From: DASSQJ01 sp963726295
GTDB lineage: Bacteria; Actinomycetota; Actinomycetes; Actinomycetales; Dermatophilaceae
Length of the DNA stretch: 64,000 bases
NCBI GenBank assembly: GCA_963726295.1
Contig: CAVSBW010000012.1
Span: 310,001 to 374,000, forward strand
Direction: 5' to 3'
In this document: positions 18,069-26,110 of the stretch, one piece after another
How positions within the stretch are numbered: the first letter of the stretch is position 1
Layout of the letters: each line of letters opens with the position of its first letter
Program-made: the position numbers and the translations under genes
Notes under the pieces: model-generated
What the model was told of the DNA's origin: nothing
Seen by the model: the letters and a program-made list of their open reading frames with translations, nothing else
Database searches by the model: none

Positions 18069-19070
18069 ATGACCGACCTGCCAACCCCGCGCCTGCGTGA
18101 CCGCCACGGTCGCATCGGCCGTGACCTGCGCGTCTCGGTCACCGACCGGTGCAACCTGCGCTGCACCTACTGCATGCCCGCCGAGGGCCTCGACTGGCTC
18201 CCGAAGCCGGAGATGCTCACCGACGACGAGATCGTCCGGCTGGTGCGCCTCATGGTCGAGATGGGCATCACCTCGGTGCGCCTCACCGGCGGTGAGCCGC
18301 TGCTGCGCCGCAGCCTCGTCGACGTCGTGCGGGGAATCGCCGCACTCGAGCCCCGACCGCGCATCGCGATGACGACCAACGGGGTGGGCCTGGACCGGCT
18401 AGCCGCGCCCCTCGCCGCGGCCGGCCTCGACCGCGTCAACATCAGCCTCGACACCGTCGACCCCGAGCACTTCGCCCGCCTGACCCGGCGCGACCGGTTC
18501 CAGGACGTCGTCGCCGGCCTCAAGGCGGCCTCCGACGCCGGCCTGACCCCGGTCAAGGTCAACGCGGTCGCGATGCGTGGGGTCAACGACATCGACGTCG
18601 CCGAGCTCCTCCGGTGGTGCCTCGACCGGGGCTACGAGCTGCGCTTCATCGAGCAGATGCCGCTCGACGCCCAGCACGCCTGGGACCGCTCGCAGATGGT
18701 GCCGCAGGCCGAGATCCTGGAGCGGCTCGGTGAGCGGTTCCAGCTGACGCCGGTCGGGGAGCGGGGGAGTGCCCCGGCCGAGCTCTTCCTCGTCGACGGT
18801 GGACCCCAGACCGTCGGTGTCATCGCCAGCGTCACCGCGCCGTTCTGCGCGGCCTGTGACCGGGTGCGGCTCACTGCCGACGGCCAGCTGCGCAACTGCC
18901 TGTTCGCCCGCACCGAGATCGACCTGCGCGGCCCGATGCGAGACGGGGCCACTGATGCCGAGCTCGCCGACCTCGTCACGGGGGAGATGTGGCGCAAGAA
19001 GCCCGGGCACGGCATCGACCGCCCCGACTTCCACCAGCCCGACCGGCCGATGTCGGCGATCGGCGGCTGA
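18069..19070 (+). CDS. moaA: GTP 3',8-cyclase MoaA
   Basis: A 333-residue radical SAM enzyme for the first step of molybdenum cofactor synthesis. The N-terminal cluster motif is CNLRCTYC (Cys 28, 32, 35), the second cluster motif FCAACDRVRLTADGQLRNCLF spans residues about 258-278, and the protein ends in Gly-Gly, which MoaA needs for activity. The ATG lies eight bases after TACATT, so the transcript is probably leaderless. No other moa gene is in the window. Confidence 0.96.
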   Translation: MTDLPTPRLRDRHGRIGRDLRVSVTDRCNLRCTYCMPAEGLDWLPKPEMLTDDEIVRLVRLMVEMGITSVRLTGGEPLLRRSLVDVVRGIAALEPRPRIAMTTNGVGLDRLAAPLAAAGLDRVNISLDTVDPEHFARLTRRDRFQDVVAGLKAASDAGLTPVKVNAVAMRGVNDIDVAELLRWCLDRGYELRFIEQMPLDAQHAWDRSQMVPQAEILERLGERFQLTPVGERGSAPAELFLVDGGPQTVGVIASVTAPFCAACDRVRLTADGQLRNCLFARTEIDLRGPMRDGATDAELADLVTGEMWRKKPGHGIDRPDFHQPDRPMSAIGG

Positions 19071-19100
19071 CCCGGCCCCGACGTCCGCGCGAAGCGGTGG

Positions 19101-19439
19101 TCAGCTCCTGACGTCGTGCTCCTCGGGCTCACCGTCCCAGGCCTCGTGCGAGATCTGGGGGGTGCGGTCGACGGTGGGCACCACCGGGCTGACCCGGCCC
19201 CACATCGTGGGACGCACCGCGTTGGCCGCCACGACGGCGATGAATGGCAGGAACACCGCTCCGGCGGCGAAGATCCAGCGCTCCCAGCTGTCGATGACGA
19301 CGACGAGGATGAAGCAGACCGTTCGGATGGACATCGTCAGCAGGTAGCGCCGCAGCCGCCGCGCCTGGTCCTCGCTGCGGGACTCCGGCGCGCTCGTGAC
19401 CGACTGTGCGTCGGTGCCTTCACGGCGGGTCCACGGCAT
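19101..19439 (-). CDS. DUF3099 membrane protein
   Basis: The 112-residue protein matches DUF3099, an actinobacterial family. It has a conserved SVTSAPESRSEDQARRLRRY segment (residues 13-32), then two transmembrane helices at about 38-52 and 56-74, and a polar tail. Function is unknown. The ATG at 19439 follows TACAGT by six bases and those six bases are GGGAGG, so the site could act as either a leaderless promoter or a ribosome site. It is divergent from fabG, with 60 bases between starts. Confidence 0.85.
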   Translation of the reverse strand: MPWTRREGTDAQSVTSAPESRSEDQARRLRRYLLTMSIRTVCFILVVVIDSWERWIFAAGAVFLPFIAVVAANAVRPTMWGRVSPVVPTVDRTPQISHEAWDGEPEEHDVRS

Positions 19440-19445
19440 CCTCCC

Positions 19446-19451
19446 ACTGTA
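19446..19451 (-). promoter_or_regulatory. -10 hexamer TACAGT for DUF3099 gene
   Basis: On the minus strand TACAGT ends six bases before ATG 19439. The six bases are GGGAGG, so a leadered reading is also possible. Confidence 0.4.
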
Positions 19452-19487
19452 CGTCCGGCCGGCACGGGCTACCCAGTGGTAGTCCAC

Positions 19488-19493
19488 TAGGTT
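19488..19493 (+). promoter_or_regulatory. -10 hexamer TAGGTT for fabG
   Basis: TAGGTT ends six bases before the fabG ATG, the spacing of a leaderless transcript. Confidence 0.6.
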
Positions 19494-19499
19494 CGACGC

Positions 19500-20213
19500 A
19501 TGAGCGAGCCCCGCACCGTCCTCGTCACCGGCGGCAACCGCGGCATCGGACTGGCCATCGCCCGGTCGTTCGCCCAGGCCGGTGACCGCGTCGTCGTCAC
19601 CCACCGCTCCGGAGAGCCGCCCGAGGGGCTCGACGGGGTGCGCTGCGACGTCACCGACAGCGCCTCAGTGGACGCCGCGTTCACAGCGGCCGAGGAGATC
19701 CTCGGCGGTCCGGTCGAGGTGCTCGTGGCCAACGCCGGTGTCACCAAGGACGGGCTGCTCATGCGGATGCCGGACGAGGACTGGGACACGGTGCTCGACA
19801 CCAACCTCACCGGTGCCTTCCGGTGTGCACGTCGGGCCTCGAAGGGGATGATCCGGCTGCGGCGCGGAAGGATCGTCCTGATCTCCAGCGTCGTGGGCCT
19901 CTACGGCGGTCCCGGCCAGGCGAACTACGCCGCGAGCAAGGCGGGCCTCGTGGGACTTGCCCGCTCCATCACCCGGGAGCTGGGCGGGCGCGGCATCACC
20001 GCCAACGTCGTCGCCCCCGGCTTCATCGAGACCGACATGACCGCGGCCCTGCCCGAGGACACCCAGAAGACCTACAAGGCCGCCATCCCGGCCGGTCGTT
20101 TCGCCACGACGGACGAGGTCGCCGCCGCCGTCCGCTTCCTCGCCAGCCCGGAGGCCGCCTACGTCTCCGGGGCCGTGCTGCCGGTCGACGGCGGTCTCGG
20201 CATGGGCCACTGA
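19500..20213 (+). CDS. fabG: 3-oxoacyl-ACP reductase FabG
   Basis: A 237-residue short-chain dehydrogenase. It has the NADP-binding TGGNRGIG at 11-18, NAGV near 81, catalytic Ser in ISSVVGLYG, Tyr and Lys in NYAASKAG, and the FabG-type ending VSGAVLPVDGGLGMGH. It reduces 3-oxoacyl-ACP in fatty acid synthesis. The pairing with fabI 34 bases downstream is the actinobacterial FASII arrangement (as mabA-inhA). The ATG is six bases after TAGGTT, consistent with a leaderless transcript. Confidence 0.93.
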   Translation: MSEPRTVLVTGGNRGIGLAIARSFAQAGDRVVVTHRSGEPPEGLDGVRCDVTDSASVDAAFTAAEEILGGPVEVLVANAGVTKDGLLMRMPDEDWDTVLDTNLTGAFRCARRASKGMIRLRRGRIVLISSVVGLYGGPGQANYAASKAGLVGLARSITRELGGRGITANVVAPGFIETDMTAALPEDTQKTYKAAIPAGRFATTDEVAAAVRFLASPEAAYVSGAVLPVDGGLGMGH

Positions 20214-20247
20214 CCCTCCACCGACCACCTGACGAAAGGTCCCGCTT

Positions 20248-21006
20248 ATGCTGCTCGAGGGCAAGTCACTGCTCGTCACCGGCGTCCTCATGGACTCCTC
20301 CATCGCGTTCCACGTCGCGCGCCTGGCTCAGGAGGAGGGCGCCGAGGTCGTCCTGACCTCCTTCGGGCGCACGAGCAAGATCACCACGGCCATCGCGCGG
20401 CGCCTACCGAAGCCGGCTCCGGTCGTGGAGCTCGACGTCTCCAGCACCGACGACCTCGAGGCCCTCGCCGACCGGGTGCGCGAGCACGTGGACCACCTCG
20501 ACGGTGTCGTCCACTCCATCGGCTTCGCCCCGCAGGGGGCGTTCACGTTCATGGACGCCTCGTGGGAGGACGTCGCGACCGCCGTGCAGATCTCCGCCTA
20601 CAGCCTGCAGTCGCTGACCAAGGCCGCGCTCCCGCTGATGTCCGAGGGCGGGTCGGTCGTCGGTCTCACCTTCGACGCGAAGTACGCGTGGCCCGTGTAC
20701 GACTGGATGGGTGTCGCCAAGGCGGCCTTCGAGTCGACGAACCGGTACCTCGCCCGCGACATGGGGCCGCGGGGCATCCGGTGCAACCTCGTCTCGGCGG
20801 GTCCCATCCGCACGACGGCCGCCAAGTCGATCCCGGGCTTCGAGCAGTTCGAGGAGGCCTGGGGCAGCCGGGCCCCGCTCGGCTGGGACGTGCGCGACGC
20901 CGAGCCCGCCGCGCGGGCCGTCGTGGCCCTGCTCTCCGACTGGTTCCCGGCCACCACCGGCGAGATCGTGCACGTCGACGGCGGCTACCACTCCGTCGGC
21001 GCCTAG
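20248..21006 (+). CDS. fabI: Enoyl-ACP reductase FabI (InhA-like)
   Basis: The 252-residue protein is a FabI/InhA-type NADH-dependent enoyl-ACP reductase. Diagnostic parts are GVLMDSSIAFHVA near residue 12, the Y-x6-K pair in YDWMGVAKAAFE near 151-158 and SAGPIRTTAAKSIPGF near 190. It completes the elongation cycle after FabG. An AAAGG ribosome site lies eight bases before the ATG. Its TAG stop shares a CTAG with the convergent serB stop. Confidence 0.95.
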   Translation: MLLEGKSLLVTGVLMDSSIAFHVARLAQEEGAEVVLTSFGRTSKITTAIARRLPKPAPVVELDVSSTDDLEALADRVREHVDHLDGVVHSIGFAPQGAFTFMDASWEDVATAVQISAYSLQSLTKAALPLMSEGGSVVGLTFDAKYAWPVYDWMGVAKAAFESTNRYLARDMGPRGIRCNLVSAGPIRTTAAKSIPGFEQFEEAWGSRAPLGWDVRDAEPAARAVVALLSDWFPATTGEIVHVDGGYHSVGA

Positions 21007-22244
21007 GGTCCGGCGGCCTCGGCGGCGGCCGCCTCCTCCTCGGCGTCCTCGACCTCGTCGCGCGAGACACCGAGGAGGAACAGCACGGTGTCGAGGTACG
21101 GCACGTTGACGGAGGTGTCGGCCTGCTCCTGCACCATCGGCTTGGCGTTGAAGGCAACCCCGAGCCCGGCGGTCCCGAGCATGTCGAGGTCGTTCGCCCC
21201 GTCGCCGATCGCCACCGTGCGGGTCAGCGGCAGCCCGAGCTGTTCGGCCAGCTCGCGCAGCGCCGTCGCCTTGCCCGCCCGGTCGACGACGTCCCCGACG
21301 ACTCGCCCGGTGAGCCGGCCGTCCTCGACCTCCAGCCGGTTGGCGCGGACGTGGTCGACACCGAGCTCGGCCGCGATCGGCTCGACGACCTCGGCGAAGC
21401 CGCCGGAGACGACGGCCACCGTGAAGCCGAGCGCCTTCAGCGTGCGGACGAGGGTGCGCGCCCCGGGCGTCAGCCGCACCGCCGCGCGGACGTCGTCGAG
21501 CACCGAGACCGGCAGGCCGGCCAGGGTGGCAACCCGGGCGTGGAGGCTCTCGGTGAAGTCGAGCTCGCCGTGCATCGCCCGCTCGGTGACGGTGGCGACC
21601 TCCTCGGCGGTGCCCGCGTGCTCGGCGATCAGCTCGATGACCTCGTCCTGGATCAGGGTGGAGTCGACGTCCATGACGACCAGTCGCGCCCCCCGGCGGG
21701 CCAGGCCGGCGGGGGCGACGGCGATGTCGGCTCCGACCTCGGCGGAGACCAGGGCGAGGTCGCGGCGCAGCCCGTCGACGTCGGCGCCGGAGACGTCGAA
21801 CTCCACGGTGGTCACGGGCCAGCGCGAGAGCCTCCGGATGCGGTCGATGTTGGCGCGGTGCTCGGCGATGCGCCGGGCCACGGCCGCGACGTGTCGCGTC
21901 TCCAGCGGAGCGCCCATCACGACAACTGCGGCCCGGCCACGCCGGCGGGGCGCGTTGTCCCCGTGGCCTGCGACCAGCTCGACGTGCATCCCCATCGACT
22001 CGCCGGCCCTGGTCAGCCGGTCCACGAGGACGTTCTCGTCGCGACCCGGGGACAGCAGCACGGACAGGGCGAGGTGGCCGCGCACGACGACCTGCTCGAC
22101 GTCGAGGACGTCGGCGCCGACCGTCGTCGCCGCGTCGAACAGGGCACTGGTGACCCCCGGCCGGTCGCGGCCGGTCAGGGTGACGAGCAGCGTCCGGGAC
22201 CGCGGGTCGGGAGGCGGGGGTGTCGGAGGGCTGTCGGCGGGCAC
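21003..22244 (-). CDS. serB: Phosphoserine phosphatase SerB with N-terminal ACT-like domains
   Basis: The 413-residue protein has two ACT-like regulatory domains (about 15-185) followed by a HAD phosphatase. The nucleophile motif is DVDSTLIQDE near 201, with the later SGGF and IGDGANDLDML motifs. It makes L-serine from phosphoserine. The ACT domains suggest amino-acid feedback, as known for mycobacterial SerB2. GTG 22244 is six bases after TAGCCT, and that TAG is also the stop codon of the upstream LLM gene. Confidence 0.94.
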   Translation of the reverse strand: MPADSPPTPPPPDPRSRTLLVTLTGRDRPGVTSALFDAATTVGADVLDVEQVVVRGHLALSVLLSPGRDENVLVDRLTRAGESMGMHVELVAGHGDNAPRRRGRAAVVVMGAPLETRHVAAVARRIAEHRANIDRIRRLSRWPVTTVEFDVSGADVDGLRRDLALVSAEVGADIAVAPAGLARRGARLVVMDVDSTLIQDEVIELIAEHAGTAEEVATVTERAMHGELDFTESLHARVATLAGLPVSVLDDVRAAVRLTPGARTLVRTLKALGFTVAVVSGGFAEVVEPIAAELGVDHVRANRLEVEDGRLTGRVVGDVVDRAGKATALRELAEQLGLPLTRTVAIGDGANDLDMLGTAGLGVAFNAKPMVQEQADTSVNVPYLDTVLFLLGVSRDEVEDAEEEAAAAEAAGP

Positions 22245-22250
22245 TGCGGC

Positions 22251-22256
22251 AGGCTA
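22251..22256 (-). promoter_or_regulatory. -10 hexamer TAGCCT for serB
   Basis: On the minus strand TAGCCT ends six bases before GTG 22244. Its TAG is also the stop of the LLM gene upstream. Confidence 0.55.
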
Positions 22257-23069
22257 CGCGTGGTGCGCGTCGCGCCAGGCCAGCAGGTCACGGACCGGAC
22301 CGAGGTCGTGGTCGGGCCCGCTGAGGCCCACGGTGAACAGGCGCGTGCCCACCTCGTGGAGCGCCTCGGCCGCCCGGGCGTAGTCGGCCACGTCCTCGGG
22401 CAGCCGCCCCGGGCGGGGTGAGACACCAGCGGACCGCTCGATCTCGGCGGGGTCGCGGCCGACCGTGCGGCACCACTCGTCGAGCACCCGGTGCTTGTGG
22501 GCGATGGTGTCGGGGCCGCCGAAGCCGTGCCAGATGTCGGCGTGCTCGGCGACGATCCGCAGGGTCTTGCGCTCCCCGCCACCCCCGACGAGCACGGGGA
22601 TGTCGCGGGTGGGCGGCGGGTTCAGCCGCTCCCAGCGACGTGTGATCCGCGGGAGGTCCTCGGCCAGGGCGTCGAGGCGTCCGCCCGCGGTGCCGAACTC
22701 GTAGCCGTACTCGCTGAAGTCCCGCTCGAACCACCCGGAGCCGATGCCGAGCACGAGCCGGCCGTCGCTGATGTGGTCGACCGTGCGTGCCATGTCGGCG
22801 AGCAGGTCCGGGTTGCGGTAGCCGCCGCACGTCACCAGGGCGCCGATCTCGACCCGTTCCGTGGCCTCGGCCCAGGCCCCGAGCATCGTCCAGCACTCGA
22901 AGTGCAGCCCGTCCGGGTCGCGGTTGAGGGGGAAGAAGTGGTCCCAGTTGAAGATGATGTCGACCCCGAGCTCCTCGAGCTCGGCACACCGTCGCCGGAG
23001 CTGGGCGTAGCCGGCGTGCTGGGGCTGCAGCTGGGCCCCGATGCGCACCCGCCCCCCGGGGTCGGTCAC
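22254..23069 (-). CDS. LLM class F420-dependent oxidoreductase
   Basis: A 271-residue luciferase-like monooxygenase-fold protein. It shows the family strands FNWDHFFPL, ALVTCGGYRNPDLLADMARTVD and RLVLGIGSGWFERDF, and the later VLVGGGGERKTLRIVAEHAD. This layout is typical of F420-binding actinobacterial members rather than FMN enzymes. The substrate is not known. The GTG start overlaps the glgC stop as GTGA, so it belongs to the glgC transcript. Confidence 0.88.
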   Translation of the reverse strand: MTDPGGRVRIGAQLQPQHAGYAQLRRRCAELEELGVDIIFNWDHFFPLNRDPDGLHFECWTMLGAWAEATERVEIGALVTCGGYRNPDLLADMARTVDHISDGRLVLGIGSGWFERDFSEYGYEFGTAGGRLDALAEDLPRITRRWERLNPPPTRDIPVLVGGGGERKTLRIVAEHADIWHGFGGPDTIAHKHRVLDEWCRTVGRDPAEIERSAGVSPRPGRLPEDVADYARAAEALHEVGTRLFTVGLSGPDHDLGPVRDLLAWRDAHHA

Positions 23070-24316
23070 GGCGTGACCTCTTGGCCCTTCCCGACGACCG
23101 TGATGTCGGAGTCCGTCACGACGAAGCCGCGGGCGAGGTCGTGCTCGCGGTCGTAGCCGATCTCGGTGCCCTCGGGGATGACGACGTTCTTGTCGACGAT
23201 CGCCTTCTGGATGCGGCAGTGCCGCCCCACCTGGACGCCGTCGAGGATCACGCTGGCGTCAACCTCGGTGTAGCTGTGCACGTGGACGTCGGGGGAGACC
23301 ACCGAGCCGTTGACGCGAGCACCGGAGATGACCACCCCGGGGGAGACGGCCGAGTTCAGCGCCTCACCGAAGCGGCCGTGCGCGCCGTGGACGAACTTGG
23401 CCGGGGGGTACGGGCCGTACGTCGTGAAGATCGGCCAGTCGTAGTTGTAGAGGTTGAACACGGGATGCACCGAGATGAGCTCCATGTGCGCGTCGTAGTA
23501 GCTGTCCAGCGTGCCCACGTCGCGCCAGTAGCCCATGTCTCGCTCGGTGCCCCCTGGTACGACGTTGTTCTTGAAGTCGTAGGTGAAGGCGGCGCCCTCC
23601 TCGACCAGCGCCGGCACGAGGTCGCCGCCCATGTCGTGCTTGCTGCCCTCCTTGACGGAGTCCTCGGTGACCGCGTCCATGAGGACGTCGGCGTCGAACA
23701 CGTAGTTGCCCATGCTCGCGAGGACCTCGCTGGGGGAGTCGGGCAGGCCATCGGGCTCGGACGGCTTCTCGAGGAACGCCCTGATGCGGTTCGGGTCGTC
23801 CGGCACGACGTCGATGACCCCGAACTGGTCGCTCGTCGCGATCGGCTGCCGGATGGCGGCCACCGTGACACCGGCGCCGGTCTCGACGTGCTGCTCGACC
23901 ATCTGCGAGAAGTCCATCCGGTACACGTGGTCGGCGCCCACGACGACGACGGTGTCGGGCCGCTCGTCCGTGATGGTGTTCAGGCTCTGGAAGATCGCGT
24001 CGGCACTGCCCTGGTACCAGGACTTGCCGATCCGCTGCTGCGCAGGGATCGGCGCGACGTAGTTGCCGAGCTGGGTCGACATCCGCCACGTCTTCGTCAC
24101 GTGCCGGTCGAGGCTGTGCGACTTGTACTGGGTGAGAACGACCACCTTGAGGTAGCCCGAGTTCACGACGTTGGACAGCGCGAAGTCGATGAGCCGGTAG
24201 ATGCCGCCGAACGGGACGGCCGGCTTCGCGCGGTCCGCCGTGAGCGGCATCAGGCGCTTCCCCTCCCCACCCGCGAGGACGATGACAAGCACCTTTCTCC
24301 CACTCCTGTACGCCAT
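23066..24316 (-). CDS. glgC: Glucose-1-phosphate adenylyltransferase GlgC
   Basis: The 416-residue enzyme makes ADP-glucose for glycogen synthesis. It has the nucleotide loop VLAGGEGKRLMPLT near residue 12, KPAVPFGGIYRLIDFALSN, the GTADA-equivalent region QGSADAIFQSL, and a left-handed beta-helix C-terminal domain. ATG 24316 is seven bases after TAGGTT, giving MAYRSGRKVLVIVLAGG, and the open frame upstream of it lacks family sequence. It is divergent from glgA, so both glycogen genes share a 64-base intergenic region. Confidence 0.95.
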   Translation of the reverse strand: MAYRSGRKVLVIVLAGGEGKRLMPLTADRAKPAVPFGGIYRLIDFALSNVVNSGYLKVVVLTQYKSHSLDRHVTKTWRMSTQLGNYVAPIPAQQRIGKSWYQGSADAIFQSLNTITDERPDTVVVVGADHVYRMDFSQMVEQHVETGAGVTVAAIRQPIATSDQFGVIDVVPDDPNRIRAFLEKPSEPDGLPDSPSEVLASMGNYVFDADVLMDAVTEDSVKEGSKHDMGGDLVPALVEEGAAFTYDFKNNVVPGGTERDMGYWRDVGTLDSYYDAHMELISVHPVFNLYNYDWPIFTTYGPYPPAKFVHGAHGRFGEALNSAVSPGVVISGARVNGSVVSPDVHVHSYTEVDASVILDGVQVGRHCRIQKAIVDKNVVIPEGTEIGYDREHDLARGFVVTDSDITVVGKGQEVTP

Positions 24317-24323
24317 GTGCCCC

Positions 24324-24329
24324 AACCTA
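24324..24329 (-). promoter_or_regulatory. -10 hexamer TAGGTT for glgC
   Basis: On the minus strand TAGGTT ends seven bases before ATG 24316. It faces the glgA promoter. Confidence 0.6.
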
Positions 24330-24367
24330 TTGCGTTCTCGCGCTCGCCGGGAGGGTGCGCCCGTGAC

Positions 24368-24373
24368 TAGGGT
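24368..24373 (+). promoter_or_regulatory. -10 hexamer TAGGGT for glgA
   Basis: TAGGGT ends seven bases before GTG 24381. The two glycogen promoters lie 38 bases apart. Confidence 0.6.
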
Positions 24374-24380
24374 GAAAACC

Positions 24381-25574
24381 GTGCGCGTCGACATCTTGTC
24401 CAAGGAGTACCCGCCGTCGATCTACGGGGGGGCCGGTGTCCACGTCGCCGAGCTGGCGCGCGCCCTGCGCGCCCGGGGGGACCTCGACGTCCGCGTCCAC
24501 GCCTTCGGCGACGAGCGCGACGAGGAGGGCACGACGAGCCACCCCGACCTGCCCGAGCTCGAGGGCACGAACGCCGCACTGAGCACGCTCGGCGTCGACC
24601 TCACGATGGCGGCCGCCTGCGCCGGTGCCGACCTCGTGCACTCCCACACGTGGTACGCCAACTTCGGCGGGCATGTGGCGGGTCTGCTCGAGGGAGTGCC
24701 GCACGTGCTCTCGGCGCACAGCCTGGAGCCGATGCGCCCGTGGAAGGCAGAGCAGCTGGGTGGGGGGTACCGGCTCTCGTCGTGGGTCGAGAAGACCGCG
24801 TACTCGGGCGCCGCGGCCGTCATCGCGGTGAGCGAGGGGATGCGCCAGGACATCCTGCGGGCCTACCCGGACGTCGACCCCGACAAGGTCAAGGTCGTGC
24901 ACAACGGCATCGACTCGCAGCTGTGGACCCCGAGGGCCGACGTCGACGCCGTCCGCCGGCACGGCATCGACCCGGACCGGCCCAGTGTCGTCTTCGTCGG
25001 CCGGATCACCCGCCAGAAGGGCCTGCCCTTCCTCCTCCGGGCGGCGGCCGAGCTGCCACCCGACGTGCAGCTCGTGCTCCTCGCCGGCGCCCCCGACACC
25101 CCGGAGATCAAGGCCGAGGTCGAGGCGCTGATCGATGGTCTGCGCGAGGACCGCGACGGCGTGGTCTGGATCCCGGAGATGCTGCCGCGCGACCAGGTCG
25201 TCGCCGTCCTCACCTCCGCCACGGTGTTCGCCTGCCCCTCGGTGTACGAGCCGCTCGGCATCGTCAACCTCGAGGCGATGGCCTGTGAGCTGCCCGTCGT
25301 CGCAACGGCCACCGGTGGCATCCCCGAGGTCGTCGTCGACGGCGAGACCGGCTGGCTGGTACCCATCGAGCAGGTGCAGGACGGTACCGGCACCCCCGTC
25401 GACGTGGACCGCTTCGTGGCCGACCTCGCCGCGGCACTGAACGACGCCGTCAGCGACACCGGGCGCGCGGAGCGGATGGGCGGCGCTGGCAGGGAGCGAG
25501 CGGTGGAGTCCTTCTCCTGGAGCACCATCGGCGACCGCACCGTCGAGGTCTACGAGGAGGTCCTCGCCCGGTGA
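24381..25574 (+). CDS. glgA: Glycogen synthase GlgA, actinobacterial GT4 type
   Basis: A 397-residue GT4 glycosyltransferase of the actinobacterial GlgA type. It has the N-terminal loop KEYPPSIYGGAGVHVAELA, the acceptor region HSHTWYANFGGHV, the GRITRQKGLPFLL helix and the E-x7-E motif in YEPLGIVNLEAMA. It uses the ADP-glucose made by GlgC (or makes maltose-1-phosphate, as the mycobacterial homolog GlgM does). GTG 24381 is seven bases after TAGGGT, so the upstream open frame is not part of the protein. Confidence 0.92.
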   Translation: MRVDILSKEYPPSIYGGAGVHVAELARALRARGDLDVRVHAFGDERDEEGTTSHPDLPELEGTNAALSTLGVDLTMAAACAGADLVHSHTWYANFGGHVAGLLEGVPHVLSAHSLEPMRPWKAEQLGGGYRLSSWVEKTAYSGAAAVIAVSEGMRQDILRAYPDVDPDKVKVVHNGIDSQLWTPRADVDAVRRHGIDPDRPSVVFVGRITRQKGLPFLLRAAAELPPDVQLVLLAGAPDTPEIKAEVEALIDGLREDRDGVVWIPEMLPRDQVVAVLTSATVFACPSVYEPLGIVNLEAMACELPVVATATGGIPEVVVDGETGWLVPIEQVQDGTGTPVDVDRFVADLAAALNDAVSDTGRAERMGGAGRERAVESFSWSTIGDRTVEVYEEVLAR

Positions 25575-26062
25575 GCGGCGCCGACACGCGACACGACCCC
25601 GTGCGCGGCAGCGGCGCCGAGCCGACGACCGGCCCGCTCGGCAGGCTCGTCGTCGTCTTCGACAACCACATCGCCGACGCCCTGGTGGCCATTGCACGGG
25701 CCACCGGGTGGGAGGCCACGCTCCTCGAGCAGGCGCCCACCGACGAGGAGGCCGGCCGGCTGGGCCACGTCGACGCCCTCGTCGTGTGCAACCACGACGG
25801 CGTGGGAGCGTACGACCTGCTGCGCGGGGCGGTCCGGGCCGGCGTCGGGTACGTGGCCATGATGGCCAGTCGCCACCGCTCGGCCGGCCTGCTGGAACAG
25901 CTGCGTGGGGAGGGTCTCGGCGACGACGAGCTGGCCCGCCTGCACGTCCCGGCGGGGCTGTCGATCGGTGGCCGGAGCGCTGGTGAGATCGCCCTGTCCG
26001 TCATGGCGGAGGTCGTCGCCGACCAGCACGGTCGCCGCGGCGGGCCACTGCGCGGGCGCTGA
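25571..26062 (+). CDS. XdhC C-terminal (Rossmann) domain-only protein
   Basis: The 163-residue protein aligns by eye with the XdhC Rossmann domain: VVCNHDGVGAYDLLRGAVRA, YVAMMASRHRSAGLLEQL, the conserved RLHVPAGLSIGGRSAGEIALS and an AEVVA helix. Full XdhC proteins have an additional N-terminal domain, and both help insert molybdopterin into xanthine-dehydrogenase-type enzymes; here only the C-terminal domain is present. GTG 25571 overlaps the glgA stop as GTGA, so translation is probably coupled to a glycogen gene, which is not its expected partner. No xanthine dehydrogenase gene is in the window. Confidence 0.8.
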   Translation: MSGADTRHDPVRGSGAEPTTGPLGRLVVVFDNHIADALVAIARATGWEATLLEQAPTDEEAGRLGHVDALVVCNHDGVGAYDLLRGAVRAGVGYVAMMASRHRSAGLLEQLRGEGLGDDELARLHVPAGLSIGGRSAGEIALSVMAEVVADQHGRRGGPLRGR

Positions 26063-26097
26063 GGGCGTGCCGCCCGGCTCCGGCCGCGGCGGTCAAC

Positions 26098-26103
26098 TAG
26101 GGT
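26098..26103 (+). promoter_or_regulatory. -10 hexamer TAGGGT for ABC ATPase gene
   Basis: TAGGGT ends seven bases before ATG 26111. Confidence 0.55.
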
Positions 26104-26110
26104 CGGGGCC

